A stretch of 64,000 bases of DNA from Biscogniauxia marginata. Its lineage: Eukaryota > Ascomycota > Sordariomycetes > Xylariales > Xylariaceae. Positions 34,859 through 47,945 of the stretch are shown here, in pieces (position 1 is the stretch's first letter; each line of letters opens with the position of its first letter). Made by a program: the position numbers and the translations under genes. The stretch spans positions 62,001-126,000 of the forward strand of contig MU404109.1 in assembly GCA_022695795.1 (NCBI GenBank), read 5' to 3'. The notes below the pieces were generated by a model. That model saw only the letters and a list, made by a program, of their open reading frames with translations, was not told the origin of the DNA and did not search any database.

Positions 34859-37800
34859 TATAGTACTCTGTTTATTACCTAGCATCTAATGGAAGTTGTA
34901 TTCAAGATTTTCAACTTACACGAAATAATTTACTGGCTGGGTGGTATCTTCATGGACGACACTCCGATGCTGCGTAACTTAAGACCCCGAAGGTTAGTGT
35001 TAGTACAACCTCGTCCCGTGAGATTGTCATGCAGCATGATATCTAGTGAAGAACGCAGGGGACTAATATATACTAAACAGAAAAGTTGACTCGTATCCCA
35101 TTTTAATAGGATAACCAACGAATATATGGTTTGGCGTCATATCCGGCAATGATGCCCTTCCCTGTGACCAAAGAGCGCTATCATCGTGCGCGGTCTGAGA
35201 CGCTTCGCTGGAATCCGAGCTCGTAACCGTATACCCGCATTTTCCGCCCTTAACTAGACAGTATGTACTGATTTCAAGTCAGCTTAGGTACCCGAGTATA
35301 TGAGATATATTGCCGTTGGTCCTTGAACTACGACAGAGTTACTAGGAGTGCTTCAGCCGGAGCTCGCAGCCATGCCTATAGGGGTAGTAACGATGCCTGA
35401 TTACAAGCTATTACCCTAGAGGCTAACACAAGAGCAGGTTTTTTTTTCATACCACAATGGTCTCCTTTCATCGCAACGTATACGCTTTCCTTTACAGGTG
35501 ATGCACCCATTGCGCGACCTAGGTTGGTAGCGTCGTTTTCGTAATTCCGGTCTTGGTGTCGGCATGTTCAGCACGCGGGAAACGAAGACGTCCACGTTCA
35601 GAAACCCACTCTTATCTTACGCCATTCTAACTATATCTTCCAATGCGGTCTTCTGGTTGTTAATAAATCTTTTTCGAAGTACAGTATGCTTTCAATCCTT
35701 TCGCTACCCAGAGCTGTGGAACCAGCTGTCTGCCAGCTAGTGCTATGATGGTGGTGGCTTTGCGCATCTGGAGAGAAGTAATCAAGTGCCTGATATGTTC
35801 CTAAGGCTTTGGAGTTTATGACCTCAGCCGAGGGGTCCCTTTGATGGTTACGGCTACTGTTGTATAACCATAAACCCTAAGCAATATTATCGTGATTGGT
35901 TTATTATCATAAATACCTCCTATCCTGGCAAAGAATAAGCTGAAAGTCCCGGCACCCATCTTTCTAGTTGCTTACCTGCTCTTGTTCGATCCCGAAGGCG
36001 GCTTGCAGTCAGCTTCTTTCTACATTATTTTCGTCACGGCATTGTGGACGCCACGGAATAATACGCGTTAAAAAACCAATACTGCCTCTGTGCCTCCTTT
36101 AGTTTCCACGTATACGGTGTTCTGTACCCTCGAGTAAATTTCTGGGAACATCTGATTAATTATTGTCTTGACCTCTGTATTCTCCTAAGGCCAAAAAATG
36201 GACACCCAGTCTTCAAACCAAATCAAATCCCTTTCCCACATATGCACAGACTCAGCCGCGAAACGTGCTCTATGTATTCTGAAACAATTTCCTACTAGAT
36301 AGTCAGGCGCCATGCACTAGATCTATGTAATCGTACTTCGTATTCTTTATCATATCATGTCTACGTTCTAGAGTACATCTAATCATGCAGTTTTGCGGCG
36401 CTAGTGAATACCATAGTCCAGCTTTCTCGAATATAGATAAAGACAGTCAGTCGTACCTGTTGAGAACATTCTCGATACAACAACGGAGAGATAAGATTCT
36501 TATGTGCCATAACAAGTGAGATCTTTCATACCCTAGACATCCTCATTTACCCTTTATAGTATCACGTATGACTACTTCAGCTTACTCCGCCAATTTAAAT
36601 TCCGTAGGAAAAATCCCTCGAGCAATTCACGGCTGCTTACACGGTACGAACCTCACGGGTAGCAGGGACAAGACTGGTCTCCTATAGAAAATAAAGATAA
36701 TTCATGCTTCCAAATCCTGAATGGTGCTCTCAAGAGGACGGCATCGTAATATTGAAGACGGATGGCTACCTCTAACTAATGTAGTTTCAGTTGTTACAAC
36801 TACCTGCATTCTAGCCCTGACTAGAGCTAGACCCAGACGCAAACGCCTTACCGCTAGATAGCTGTCGTAAGAAAATAGTGTACGTGATTTACCTAACAGA
36901 GAAAGGACGAAAAGAGAGAAACGGGGAATTAAACGCACTGCGCCGTATAACCACATCGAAATATTCTAGAGCGGCACCAAAGTCTTCCTCGCCGGTACCG
37001 AACCCATTCTAGATCGGGTGCCGAGCCGATGGATAATATAAGGCCGGCCTATAACGACATGAACATAAGCTCAACTTGACACGAACCGTACGCCACAAGC
37101 AAGTCTACGCGCATACCGCCTTTGTTAGTTCCCCAATATTTGGAGAGCTCGAAGTTGTGTGATCCTATCTATATCTCACAGCATCTGCTTACAACCTTGT
37201 TTTCTTCTTCTTATTATTAGACCTAGTACGACACTGCTTGAGCTTGAGCAAAAAGAACATTGCATAAAGAAATAGTCAAGGGGGAGATAAAGTAGGATAA
37301 CAATATGCAATACCATAGCACACTTACTATCCGTTGTCGTCATCCTATACGTTACCACTATGACTACCTATACTTTCATAATAGGCAAAACTTTTTGAAG
37401 CCCCTTTCGAGAATTCCACCGGAACATTTATCTAGTCCATGACGAGATGTGAAGGAAAGAACAAGAAAAAGAGAAAAGAACAAGGGTAGGCAACCAATCA
37501 TCTAATCCTCTTCTATTTTCTGTGTTGGCGAGCCTATGGTGATAAAGAAAAGCGTAGCACAACCTGGAGTTACACAGACCAGCAAGCCCATCCACCATCT
37601 TCACACGGGCGACGGTCTCCCTGCATTACATATTTGCCTAAATTAATTAATCACCTAACACAGCCTGCGGGCATCATAAAAGTAATTGTAGCCCCGGTAG
37701 CTTGCCAGACGATTTGCATATGTAGATCTATGGCATTATACTAGAAAAAAAAAGCTTACTCGAGGTATAGATATATGTAATGCATGTATATATCTTTCGT

Positions 37801-38310
37801 AAGTAGGTAGTTCGCACATGATAACACGAGAAAAGTTTTAGGGCGATAATTTTAACTTAATAAGACGTTTTCTTCTTTCTTCTTCTTCTTGGTAATAGTA
37901 ATAATAATAATCGTACAGCTACCTAAAAGTAAAACCCAAGAACAAGATAAGGGGAGGGGAAAAGGAAGGGTTATCGTCGTCATTGATGTATTGCCCCCCT
38001 TCCCATCTCGGCATTCCCAGGGAGGGTTGCAAGCCAATCTCACTGGGCCGTAAATATAGCAACAAGCACTGGAAAGCAAACCTTGTGACACGAAGTATAC
38101 CTCATATTCCATAAACCACTAACCATGACAACCTCTGCATGTTTTCATAATCGCTCTTGTACCTCACACTAGCCCACTCCCCACTCCCCCTTTCCTCTGG
38201 GGAACGAGGGGCCCGATCCGATAGTTGGATTCGGCTCCAAGGGGCCAAGAAAAAACAAAGTACTCGTTCACCGCCTAACTTACTGCTTTACCTGACACGG
38301 TCGGACAAGT
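34859..38310. other. Gene-free stretch, 3.4 kb
   Basis: No coding region is supported in either strand. The DNA looks AT-rich with frequent stops, and no open frame exceeds about 90 codons. GTAGGTA-type words and A/T runs recur. It could be a decayed, repeat-induced-point-mutated element, but I see no terminal repeats or transposase relic that would show it. Confidence 0.5.
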
Positions 38311-39895
38311 CTATGGCGGCGCGGCATTACCCGTCATGTACGCACTGAAAGCTCTCTGTGGCAACCCAGATGTATCAGCTTTAGGCTCTACCCACCCGCA
38401 CAAGTCACAATGAAATAGGGGGGGTTAAGTGGGGGACATAAAGCCCCACCATCTCCCCGGGCTATATTAAAAAAAAAGAAGAAAAAGAAAAAGAAAAAGA
38501 GAAAAAAAAGGAGAACAGGAAAGGAAAAAAGAAAAGGCGACTTACCGGATTCCTCGTCTGGATGAAGACGGTGCCGGGGCCGGTGAACTTGCAGACGAGG
38601 CCCTCGCCGCTGGCGAAGCCCCCGATGATGCCGCCGCTCGCGACGCGCTCCATGACGTACTTGACGTTCCAGGCGACGAGGTGTCCGTTGTCGACGATGT
38701 ACTTCTCGCCGTCGGCGAGGTCCTTGCGGATGATGGCGCCGAAGCTCGTGATCCACAGCAGGCCGACGCCGGAGATCTTGTGGACCCAGAGGCCCTCGCC
38801 GCTGAACATGGCCTTGCCGAGGCCCTGGCGCTTGTAGTCGCGCGTGACGCCCTGCGTGCTCGCCACGTACGCGTCCTTGCCGACGCTCCACGACTCGGCG
38901 CCCGCGAGCCGGATCGTCGTGATGTCGCCGAGCATGCTCGGCGCCAGCAGCAGCTCCCCCGGCCCGATGAAGGTCGAGTGCCCGAACTCGCCCCCGCCCG
39001 CCACCAGCTTCTTCATGCTGAACTTGTACTCGCCCTTGAGCGTGATGGTCGGGCTCATCGCGATCAGCACCCCCGGCTTCGCGTTCATCGGGCACCCCAT
39101 CGCCAGCTGGATCGTCACGATCGTGTTGCAGTCGCGGTGGCTGATCCGGTACGAGCCCCCGTTGAAGGTGCCCACGTCGTCCATGGTCGCGCTCGCGCCC
39201 TGGAAGTGCCCCGCCGCCGGCGCGCCCGCGTGCATGTTGGGCGCGGGGGCGACCGGGCCCGCGCTCGCGCCGGGCGCTGGAGACGGGGCGCTGGTCGAGG
39301 CTGAGACTGAGGCCGAGGCTGATGCGGCCCGCGAGTGCGACGGCGGCGCGGCCTGTGCTTTCTCCTGGGGGTAGCCGGCCGGCGCGTTCGGGGCTGCTTC
39401 CGAGTAAGGGGGCGCATGGCCCGGTGGTGTCAGAGCTCCATCAGTCCGTACGGGCAAGGCTATGTGCTGTTGGGCCTGCTGCTGCTGAGGAGGTGGAGGG
39501 TACGATGTAGGCGTGTGCGTCTGGGGCGGCGGTGACACGCTCTGTTGCGGCGGGGGAGGGTAGTTCTGCTGCGGAGGCGGATAGCTCTGCTGTGGAGGTG
39601 TAGGGTAGTTCTGGGGAGGCGCAAAGCTGGGCGTGCCGGGTGGTGGTGGATAGAATTTGGACTGGTTCGCGGGAGGAGAGGTCGGCGGAGGCGGGTAGCT
39701 CTTTTGCGGACCTGTGTATAGCTCACTTTATCAGATATGGCGACCGAGACAGAGCGTGGAAGCGAAGAATACATACCCGGCTGTCCGTTCGTACCGGGAG
39801 GCGCTGTATATCGTCGGTCAGCACATGTGCTCAGCGGTGTAAGAGAAGTAGACATCGAAGATAAGATACATACGTGGATAATATTGTGCCGACAT
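38311..39895 (-). CDS. AIM24-family (DUF124) protein with proline/glutamine-rich N-terminus
   Basis: AIM24-family proteins share an all-beta DUF124 domain; yeast Aim24 is mitochondrial, but the filamentous-fungal group with Pro/Gln-rich N-termini is of unknown role and location. Four exons on minus: 39895-39874, 39803-39777, 39711-38546 and 38355-38311, giving 419 residues. The N-terminus is MSAQYYP followed by repeats of PPPQQ(S/N)Y to about residue 90, then an Ala/Ser/Pro linker. The DUF124 domain covers about residues 185-410 ([87 protein letters not shown]). The last exon encodes [14 protein letters not shown], as in relatives. The coding GC content is very high in exon 3, which opens a long antisense frame. 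Intron 3 is long (190 nt) and holds an alternative acceptor at 38462. Confidence 0.88.
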
Positions 39896-40957
39896 CGTGA
39901 TTGATGTTCTATGCGCCGTTCCAACGGGCAACGTAATACCTGAATTGATTTTACTACCACGGCTGGCGTCCTACAAAGCCGTGAAGTGCCATGTCAGAGC
40001 TGAACTAGAGAGGTTGGAGGTTGAGTGATTCGGAGCCGCGGCTCGAAGGATTCGAGGTCGACCAAAGCCGCCGAGTGGAAGCAGTGGGAAATAAATGCTG
40101 TAAAACAGCCCCGCACTTACAGAAGCTCCCCGGTCCTACTTTACCAGCTTGGCAAGCTCTAGATTAGATATGTTTGCATTCGGTCTCGATATTCGTCGAG
40201 TAAATCGCCAGCAGTGAGACTAGGTATTTACAATGAGAGGTGAGCTTAGAAGAGAGAAGCCACCGACAGCTTCTCTCACTTGGAATATATTAAACCGGCC
40301 ACCCTTCCGGGTCTGGGTCTCCCATCGTGCTTGCTTGCACCTTGCATCTACCCGCAAGGTGGAACATCCCGTATGGTAGGCTGAGGCGTCGTGCTGCTAA
40401 TTCCAGCTCACATAAATCCCACTCGTCCAATCACGAATCGGCTCAGGTTAGAACAGTCGCAAGCGCATTCATGTTGGCTAACGTTAGTGGTAGGATTTAG
40501 GGGGGGGCCAGCTGGGCGGTAAGTTCTCTTGGTTGGCGCTTAAAACTATGGGGCAGTGTTTTATCTGCTCTGCGCCACATGATTGGTCGGGCTAATTTGG
40601 GGTCCGTTGGGGTCGGGAGATGCCAAGTTTTTTGGATTGTCCACTGATTGAAGTTTCCAACCCCGAAACTCTGTATTGAGGATATTCCTGTCCCTACCAC
40701 CCACCAGGCATGGCCAATTTAAAAAGAACAAAACTTGTAACAAACTTTGATAAATCGTGCCCGCTAACGACAGATTATATTTCGATTGCTCTTTCGACCC
40801 GAATTCGTACTGGTTTTATTTATCAAGGGAACAACACCGAATACGACCTCGACTCACCGTACAGGCCTTTCTACATCATACATGTGTCTAACAGCACCAA
40901 TTACACTGCCTCGTTTCCGAAATACTTCGGTCTTGGTGCTTATTCGTCTCACCCAAG
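39896..40957. other. Intergenic, AIM24 promoter
   Basis: About 1.06 kb between the AIM24 start and the stop of the upstream minus-strand oxygenase gene. No gene is supported. It should hold the AIM24 promoter and the oxygenase 3' UTR. Confidence 0.55.
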
Positions 40958-42430
40958 CTAACTCGCCGCTGTTGGTGTTTCTTCGTACTGGCCCCGTCCA
41001 CGCATAAGTTGGTATTCTCTTTGCACTACCGGCTCATATTTCGAGGGGTTCTTTTCACTCGCGCAGGCCGACAGGCACTCAATAATAGCTGTGGGATTCG
41101 GCGATACGAAATAGGGTATCGAGTACCGGGGCCGCGTCATTAACCCTCCATCTGTGTTCTTCGCGGTCCAGTCTGGTGGCATCGTCACGCGATGGAGCGT
41201 GGACTTGAGATAGTCTTGAAGTTGACTAGTCAGTACATTTGAGCAGATGAACCTTGCGGTATGGGAGAGGACATGCCGTTACTCCATCTCATCAGCAAGT
41301 CGCCCACGTTCATGACCAATGCGTTCTTCATTGGCACAGCTTCGACGAACTGCCCCGGATTACTTGGATCCTCGACCTGGAGACCGCCGGAGTCGTCTTG
41401 AAACAGCATAGTGATCGTGCCCCAATCAGAGTGAGCGGGCATCCCTAAAATGTCTCGGGTTATTATTCTCTTATATGATGACGACAATCCTGAAGAGGTA
41501 GGCATCTAAAGCCATGGTGAAATCCCTTCAGCGGCTTGATATGCCCAATCAAGACGATTACCTCTCCCCCTTAATACAGAGGATGGCAATGGCCCGAATA
41601 TTGTTTGAGATGGTTCACTTACGAGCAATCGTGTTGCTAGACAGCTTCTCTGCGTCTACTGCTGGGTAGTGAAGCAATCGCAGCTGGTTATTCACGCCGC
41701 TGTGGAAGGCCAGGAAGAAGTCTTCGTCATCAAGCCCGAGGCCTATAGCCAAGGCACGTAGAAGCTCCTTTGCCGACTCGAAGCACTTCCAGTAGAACTC
41801 CATCATGAATGCGCGGAACCCTGGTAGCACTTCTTCCGGCAGCCAGACATTCGGCTGGATGTCATTTTCCTCGCTGCCGATCTCATAGCTCTCCTGCGCA
41901 CTCACGCTTCAGCCGCAATATTAAGCAAGTAGACTGGAGTGGGTTACCGACCTTGACATCCGAGACTTTCCGGTTCTCGGCCTCCTTATCTTCCTCTCCG
42001 TCCTTGAAGATGATTTGTGACACCTTCTCCAAGCCCGGCCAGGAATATCCTCGGTGGACGCTCGGACCTATACATGCTCCCAACCCGTTATTTTGTCACG
42101 TCAGTTATTTAGCTCTATTATGTACATACGTATCAAGACATGATTTTGATATTGGGGGTGGGGGGGAGGGGGATTCGATCGGAAAGCCGCCGAACCTGGT
42201 GGGTGAGGAGCCAACATCTTCTTCTCCTCGGGTAGGTCAAATAGTTTTTTAGACCAGCCGAACGCCTCCTCAAGTAAGTCTTCCGGTACACCGTGGTTGA
42301 CGACGTAGACAAAGCCCACCCGGCGACATGCCTCGGTTAGTTCGGAAGCAATGCGCTTCTTGTCGTCTGGCGACCCATGCAGCCACACGCCCAGATCCAC
42401 CACCGGGATGGCGCTCTCTTTCACGGTCAT
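40958..42430 (-). CDS. 2-oxoglutarate/Fe(II)-dependent dioxygenase, isopenicillin-N-synthase-like
   Basis: A non-haem iron oxygenase of the DIOX_N plus 2OG-FeII_Oxy architecture. Five exons on minus: 42430-42196, 42067-41952, 41893-41623, 41444-41277 and 41214-40958, giving 348 residues. The N-terminal half starts IPVVDLGVWL and has RVGFVYVVNHGVPEDLLEEAF. The iron ligands are H212 and D214 (AHSDWGT) and H271 (LKSTLHRV); the 2-oxoglutarate-binding R293xS295 is in PRYSIPYF. NNQLRLLHYP is also typical. Fungal relatives include gibberellin-20-oxidase-like and many uncharacterised enzymes, and the substrate cannot be read from sequence. Intron 4 (41276-41215) is best spliced GC-AG with donor GCATGT, giving RWSN-DYLKSTLHRV; the GT alternative would need a 38-nt intron. 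No biosynthetic partner gene lies next to it. Confidence 0.9.
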
Positions 42431-45400
42431 CTTTAGTACCTACGTAATAATCTGCTTGCCAGGATACTCTTTTCTCGCCTTTTCACATCAAATAAGACCC
42501 AAGGAAAGAGGCCTTTTCTGATGTATTCTTATCAAATTTACCACTCAAGCATTCTAATGTCAACTTTTGTATCGAAGCTACAGTAGGAACTGTAGATAAG
42601 GAGAGATAGGTAACTTAGAAGACTTCCGTCGTGATAAGCCACTGTTCTCCTCCTCCCCTCCCCTACGCCCCTCATCTTAGACTTCCAATTGGTCCACATG
42701 GTCCAACTTTAACCATGACGTGTAAGCCCTATAGCATAGTAACGCCTTTGATGTATACGTGCAGCGGATCTACATACTGCGGCCTACCCGAGATGTTACA
42801 TGTAGTATGTGGATTAACTTAATATTTTCGTATGCCTTCCAACACGTGGGACAGGGATTGAAACCCCTCCTTTATCTCCTCCCCAACGAGGCTGATCATA
42901 TATCTAGACCCGCTTGCTATACTTGCTCGTAAGTATGTACGCTATGAGAATTGATACCCAGGTAGATATTGCCCACAACCGGATTGAAATAAAAATGGTC
43001 TCTTTTAGCCTATAATATCTTGCTGTCTATCCAAGTGTCAGGTTAGGTAAGACTAGGATAGGTGGATGGGCATGATAATAAGAAACAGGGCAGTTGATCT
43101 TAATTCCCTTCCCACATGTGAACACTAACACAATATCGATAATAAAGTGTTGTCCACAATTATGTCATACGCGTAGCTACGAGATGAAGACATCCCGCAT
43201 GAGGCGAACGACCAGAAACCCACGCCATCGGCCAGCCATATGTATTGCCAACTCTCTATGTCAAACGTAGTACCACAGGACCACAGCATTCCCACACATC
43301 CAACCAGATGATATATATTTTATCCAGAACAATTACATGTAAGACAAAGTTTGTTGAACCGGTAAATCAAAGAGCATGACGTACACACTGCAGCATATAT
43401 AATCCTATCTCGGAAGAACAGCTTATATTATCTAAATTGACGTCATATGTAGGCAAGTCCAAACACAATCAGAGACCAATCTGTGTATAGAGTTACTAAG
43501 ACCACCGTAACAGCTTGAGGCCGGGGAGGATACGGAAACGAGACGGCAAAATATTGTATATATATATGCACTTGATGTTATTTATTGAAGACTAGCAGCA
43601 CAATCAATCCATTTTCCCCAGCAAGAAAGGCGTTAGTCTAGTAGAATAGTAGATGGTAGTACTTATCCCATTACACTCCCCTTCTCTGCCGAGCCACGTG
43701 TTCTCGTGAATAAACAGAAACGGCTAAGGCAAAGAATACCGTTACTAGGCACTCCTATAATAGATCGAGGCTCATGATCCCACTCACGTAGGTAAGTAGT
43801 TATATGTACACACGTACATATATAAACCTGAATATATTCTAATTTCAGCCACGAAGTGTTCCAGCAGCTAGCCCTTTAACTATACAAGCGAGCGAGATAA
43901 TATGCTCCGAAGATTGTGGCGTTTGCCACCGGAGAAGTGCGGGTACCTCCATACGGCATACCAGGGCGCTCCGAGTTTACCGGAGGACACAATTTCGGCT
44001 CCGGCTCCGGCTCCGCTGAAACCGTCGAATGAAGGTTCACTGAGGCGGAGGTATATCTCCGCCGGTGGCCTGGAGAAAATACCGCATACCTAGGCCTGCA
44101 AAATAGAACATATAGACAGACGACTCCGGCCTTGGAGGTCATGTAGGCAGATAGAGATAGATGAGCCTATGTGCTAAGCCACGGGCATGTTAAGAGACAA
44201 ATAGCACTCAGGCTTAGGTCATTAGGTTGGCCCACGCAAGATGGAGAGCAGTGGTTATTCCCAGTAGGTACCTATGTTGAACATGCGGTGTTATACAAAT
44301 CCTCTTTTCTCCATGGTAGGAATGTATCGATCGAGCTGGTCGTCATCTAGAACAGGGGCACTTTCCCGGATGGGACTTGGAGCTCTACGCCTGATACCAA
44401 GGACCCGGTGATACGTACAAAAAACCATCAAGAGGCCGCCATCATAGTCGCAGAGTTTTTTTTTTTTTTTGCTCAGTTCTGTCACGAGGGGGGAAACGTC
44501 GACCACGTGGTCTTGAAAGTAAAACAGGCTTCCCTTTTTCTTTTTCTTCTTCTTACTTTTCCTTATCTCTCGTAGTGGAGAATGACTACATACTTACGTA
44601 CACTTATCACTGCATGTGTACTTGGTTGGCTCTTCAGAGACCAACCGACCTCGATGCTTGACGTGTTTTTGAAACGGCGGCGAAAAAAAATTAGCGTATA
44701 TGAAGTTAGCCCTACATATACTGATGTAACCTAAGTACTCCAAGCAGGGCTGTTTTTCTTTTTCTTTTCACTATGAAGAGGTGGCGCATGAGTTTAAACA
44801 GCTTCCCCAATCTACTATCTACCTAGGTGGTAAGGAGGAAAGCAAGAAAACTAGGAACAAACTAGAGCGAATCATATGAGTTTTTCCCTTCCCACTCACA
44901 TACATACGGTGCCTGGGAAGAGAGGAGTTGTTCGGTACGGGTAAGGAAGACCTGCAGCCCCGGTGGTGTGAAACTTGTAGTAAAAGCCGGCTTTTTAAAC
45001 TACAACCTACATCTTAACAACCTGGGAACCGGACCCCTGTAAATTTTTGGGAGGGGATGGCATAACAGTTTTGATAAACACCGCGTTGTTGTCGTTCCGC
45101 CTGCAGGAGTTATAGTCTAGCTGCTGTTATATGGGGTAAGGTGGAGAGGAAGTGTGAGTCCAGCCTCCTCCTTCTGAGACCCTGTTTTTTTTTCCTTGTA
45201 CCTTTTTCTGTTATTTATATCCTTTTTTTTTTTCGTCTTTCCCCTCCCATTTTAGCTGCGGAACTGTACTTAAGTTAAAGATAGATTAGATTGCATATGA
45301 GTGATCACGCAGGCGATCTCATTGCGTGCCTGTCGTGCTGATGGCTTGCAGGGTTACTTGATCTCACTGCTTAGATGATCGTGTGCTGGTTTCGGGGCTG

Positions 45401-47945
45401 TGGAGCTGTAGCTATTCCTCCACCATGATGCCTGTTCGACATCCTTTGGTGCCTTGTGTAAGTGACATGAAGTCACGTCTGGAAGGGAAAGTCGTCGCGT
45501 GGAATTTTCGTTTCAATTGGCTTATGCTATCAACAGAATGAAAAGAGATATAGACAAGCTGCTGACGGCTAGAACAACCATGTTGCTATCTGGTGTAAAC
45601 TAGTCGTTGCTCCGGTTTTCATGCAGATGTATCGGTCTCGAGACCACTGGTTGATAACAAGGTACCTACTTACCTAGTAGCAATAGGGCAGACAGAGGAG
45701 CCGGCTCTATGCAAATCTGTACATAGGTAGGTATGGCCTTATTCGCGTAGAGTTGCAGGTAAAACTTCGATATGGTGTATTCGAAGGCGACGATCACCAC
45801 TGGGTTTCGGGAATTCGATGTCGTGCTACACCGTACGTAGGAAGACCCTTGGGGAGACTTCACGGGATTAAGGGCGCGCTGTAACGAACAGGGTCCTGCT
45901 GTCCCCGCTGGGTGATGTTGGCAGGAACAGGAGGCCTATCCGGTTTAGACATGTGAATGTGGCCTAATGGAAGGCGACATAGTTGTGATAAAAGGCCATT
46001 GGGTAGCAAGGGTGACATTTGGTGGCTTATGGGAGGACGGATTCCGGATTGAGTGGCAAGACTCGATGCAACCACCCTGACGATGCCAGGCCAAGCCAGG
46101 CTTGCAGCTGGAGAAGTACCAAACATAGGTACATACATACCTAAAAGTGCAGGTCGCTGACCAGTATAACATGACCAGCACATAGCTAAGCTCTGCACAT
46201 GAACCAGAGATCAATTGCGTCTTGTCCCAGATACCAAGCCGAAGAAAGAAGAAAGGAGGCAAAAAGGAGTGCGCCAAGTAAAAAGAACTGGAGTCGGTAG
46301 TAGATTCTAGCAGCAGAGGGCAGATAGCGAATGTGTTTGATGGACGTCTTCTGGAACTCTGGAGGTAGGAATCGTGATGGCCGGAGATCTGGGCCTGTTT
46401 GGTGGTTGGCTTGCCAGAGACGGGAACTGCCCAAGGCGATGCCGATTGGAAGACGAATGCGGTCAGTTAGAAGTTAGTCGGTTCGGGTGAAAGCGACTAC
46501 GGTTAGTAGGTAACGAGGTTGCGGATTTCCGAATATAACTAGTATAATGAAATCAATCTCTCAACAAGCTTTAGCCCTTGTACACTCTATATGACGGCCC
46601 CTTGTGATGTTAAATCGTGGTTCGGGTCTGTGGGAAATTGTTACATTACATATGAATTAATACCTACAAGAAAATGGCCGAGGATAAGTTGTGCACCCCC
46701 TTTCATTATCCTGTTTTTTTTTCTTGCTCTGTTAAATTGATGAACGAACGATTTGGCGACGGGAATGAGGGCGATCATTAATGCAATGCATTCACTAGCA
46801 TCCCCAAGTCTAGGCCGAGTTATGTTGTAGGTGGTTCATTGTAATGTAGTAAGGTTTAGTGATGTTCAATTTCTTTTAGACACGGAAGTCTGTTGCTATG
46901 GTCGATCATCCATGCCTTTTATGTTATATTTTTGTTTGAATGAAGTTTTTATTATTATTCCTTTCGGCTGTCGTTCTGTTTACACACATATAAGAATGGA
47001 GACTGGCCTATGAGTTATATGTTTTTTTTCTCCTTGGTTAAGTACGGATTACATGTGGAGTAGTGTAGATGTGAGGTAAGCAGGGGTTGGCTAAGCATTG
47101 CACAGTACATTATTAGGTAGGTACCTTAGACAGATGCAGAATTATGTAGGTAGTACCGCATCGTTCAGAGACTCGCGTGTTAAGATTTGTAATTATTCTG
47201 GGTGGTGAGCACTAACAGCCGGTACTTCGGCACAAAGGTATCTCAGTCGTTGTTCTCGGCTTGTTCTGGTTGCATGGATACGCTAGGAATTCGGGGGCTT
47301 GGCCAAGAATACCCATACCTAGGTACTTCGTACATGTAGGTTCCTTCGCCCCCCTTTGGCGCCTCAACACCTACATAATACAGGTACCCATAGCCCCCAA
47401 AACCACCTACAAATAACTCCCTACATGTACTCCTTATACGCAGCACAAGGCTTTGTGGTAGTGACTAATGTGCACTAGCGCGCTACGGGGCAGCAATTTG
47501 GACCAGTCACAGCACGACAACCCACGGGCCACAGTGGGCACAGTGGATCATCAGCGTTGCCCAGGCTTGAGCCATTCCCCGACCGCCTACCACCTCTCCC
47601 CGAATTTCCTCCCTTTTTCGATCTTCGCCTCATCAATTCAATTCAATCCATCCATCCGTCTGTCAACCTAGCCAACCATCCATCCCACCCCAAGACCTGC
47701 CTTTTGGTAACGGTTGTTTCCCCAGCTGTGCAGTCCGCTCCCAAGCTCTCTTCTTCCTACCCGACACTTCTCGAGAGATGAGCTTCCCGTGCCGCTGAGT
47801 TGCCGAGTATCTTTGATACTCGTTCCAAGTCGCGTCGGTCCTGCAACACGACTCCTCCTATTGTGCCCCCCGACCGTCCTGTCCGTGGTAATTCATCGTA
47901 CCTCTCCATAGTCGGCTCCGAAGACCGGCTGAGGCATCTTTCACA
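42431..47945. other. Gene-free stretch, 5.5 kb, ending in the casein kinase promoter
   Basis: No coding region is supported. The DNA is AT-rich by eye and stop-dense. It holds a T16 run at 44456-44471, a (TA)n stretch near 43558-43568 and many GTAGGTAC/TACCTAGG words (about 44266, 44820, 45660, 46128, 47114, 47316). The three overlapping minus-strand frames at 45.9-46.4 kb start at non-ATG codons or overlap each other in different frames, so I leave them out. The last 400 bp before 47946 are C/T-rich and look like a 5' leader of the kinase gene. Confidence 0.5.
44456..44471. repeat. Poly-T run of 16
   Basis: A homopolymer of sixteen T on the plus strand inside gene-free DNA. It could be a nucleosome-excluding tract or the poly-A remnant of a retrotransposed sequence on the minus strand. 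Nothing beside it supports either idea. Confidence 0.8.

Noticed and set aside
38681..39304. 207-codon open frame on + across the AIM24 exon
   Set aside because: It is the antisense shadow of the GC-rich DUF124 exon; composition is Arg/Ala/Asp-rich without any domain.
45860..46434. Three overlapping minus-strand frames with one hydrophobic segment
   Set aside because: They lie in different frames and the last begins at TTG; no combination of splice sites gave a convincing protein.
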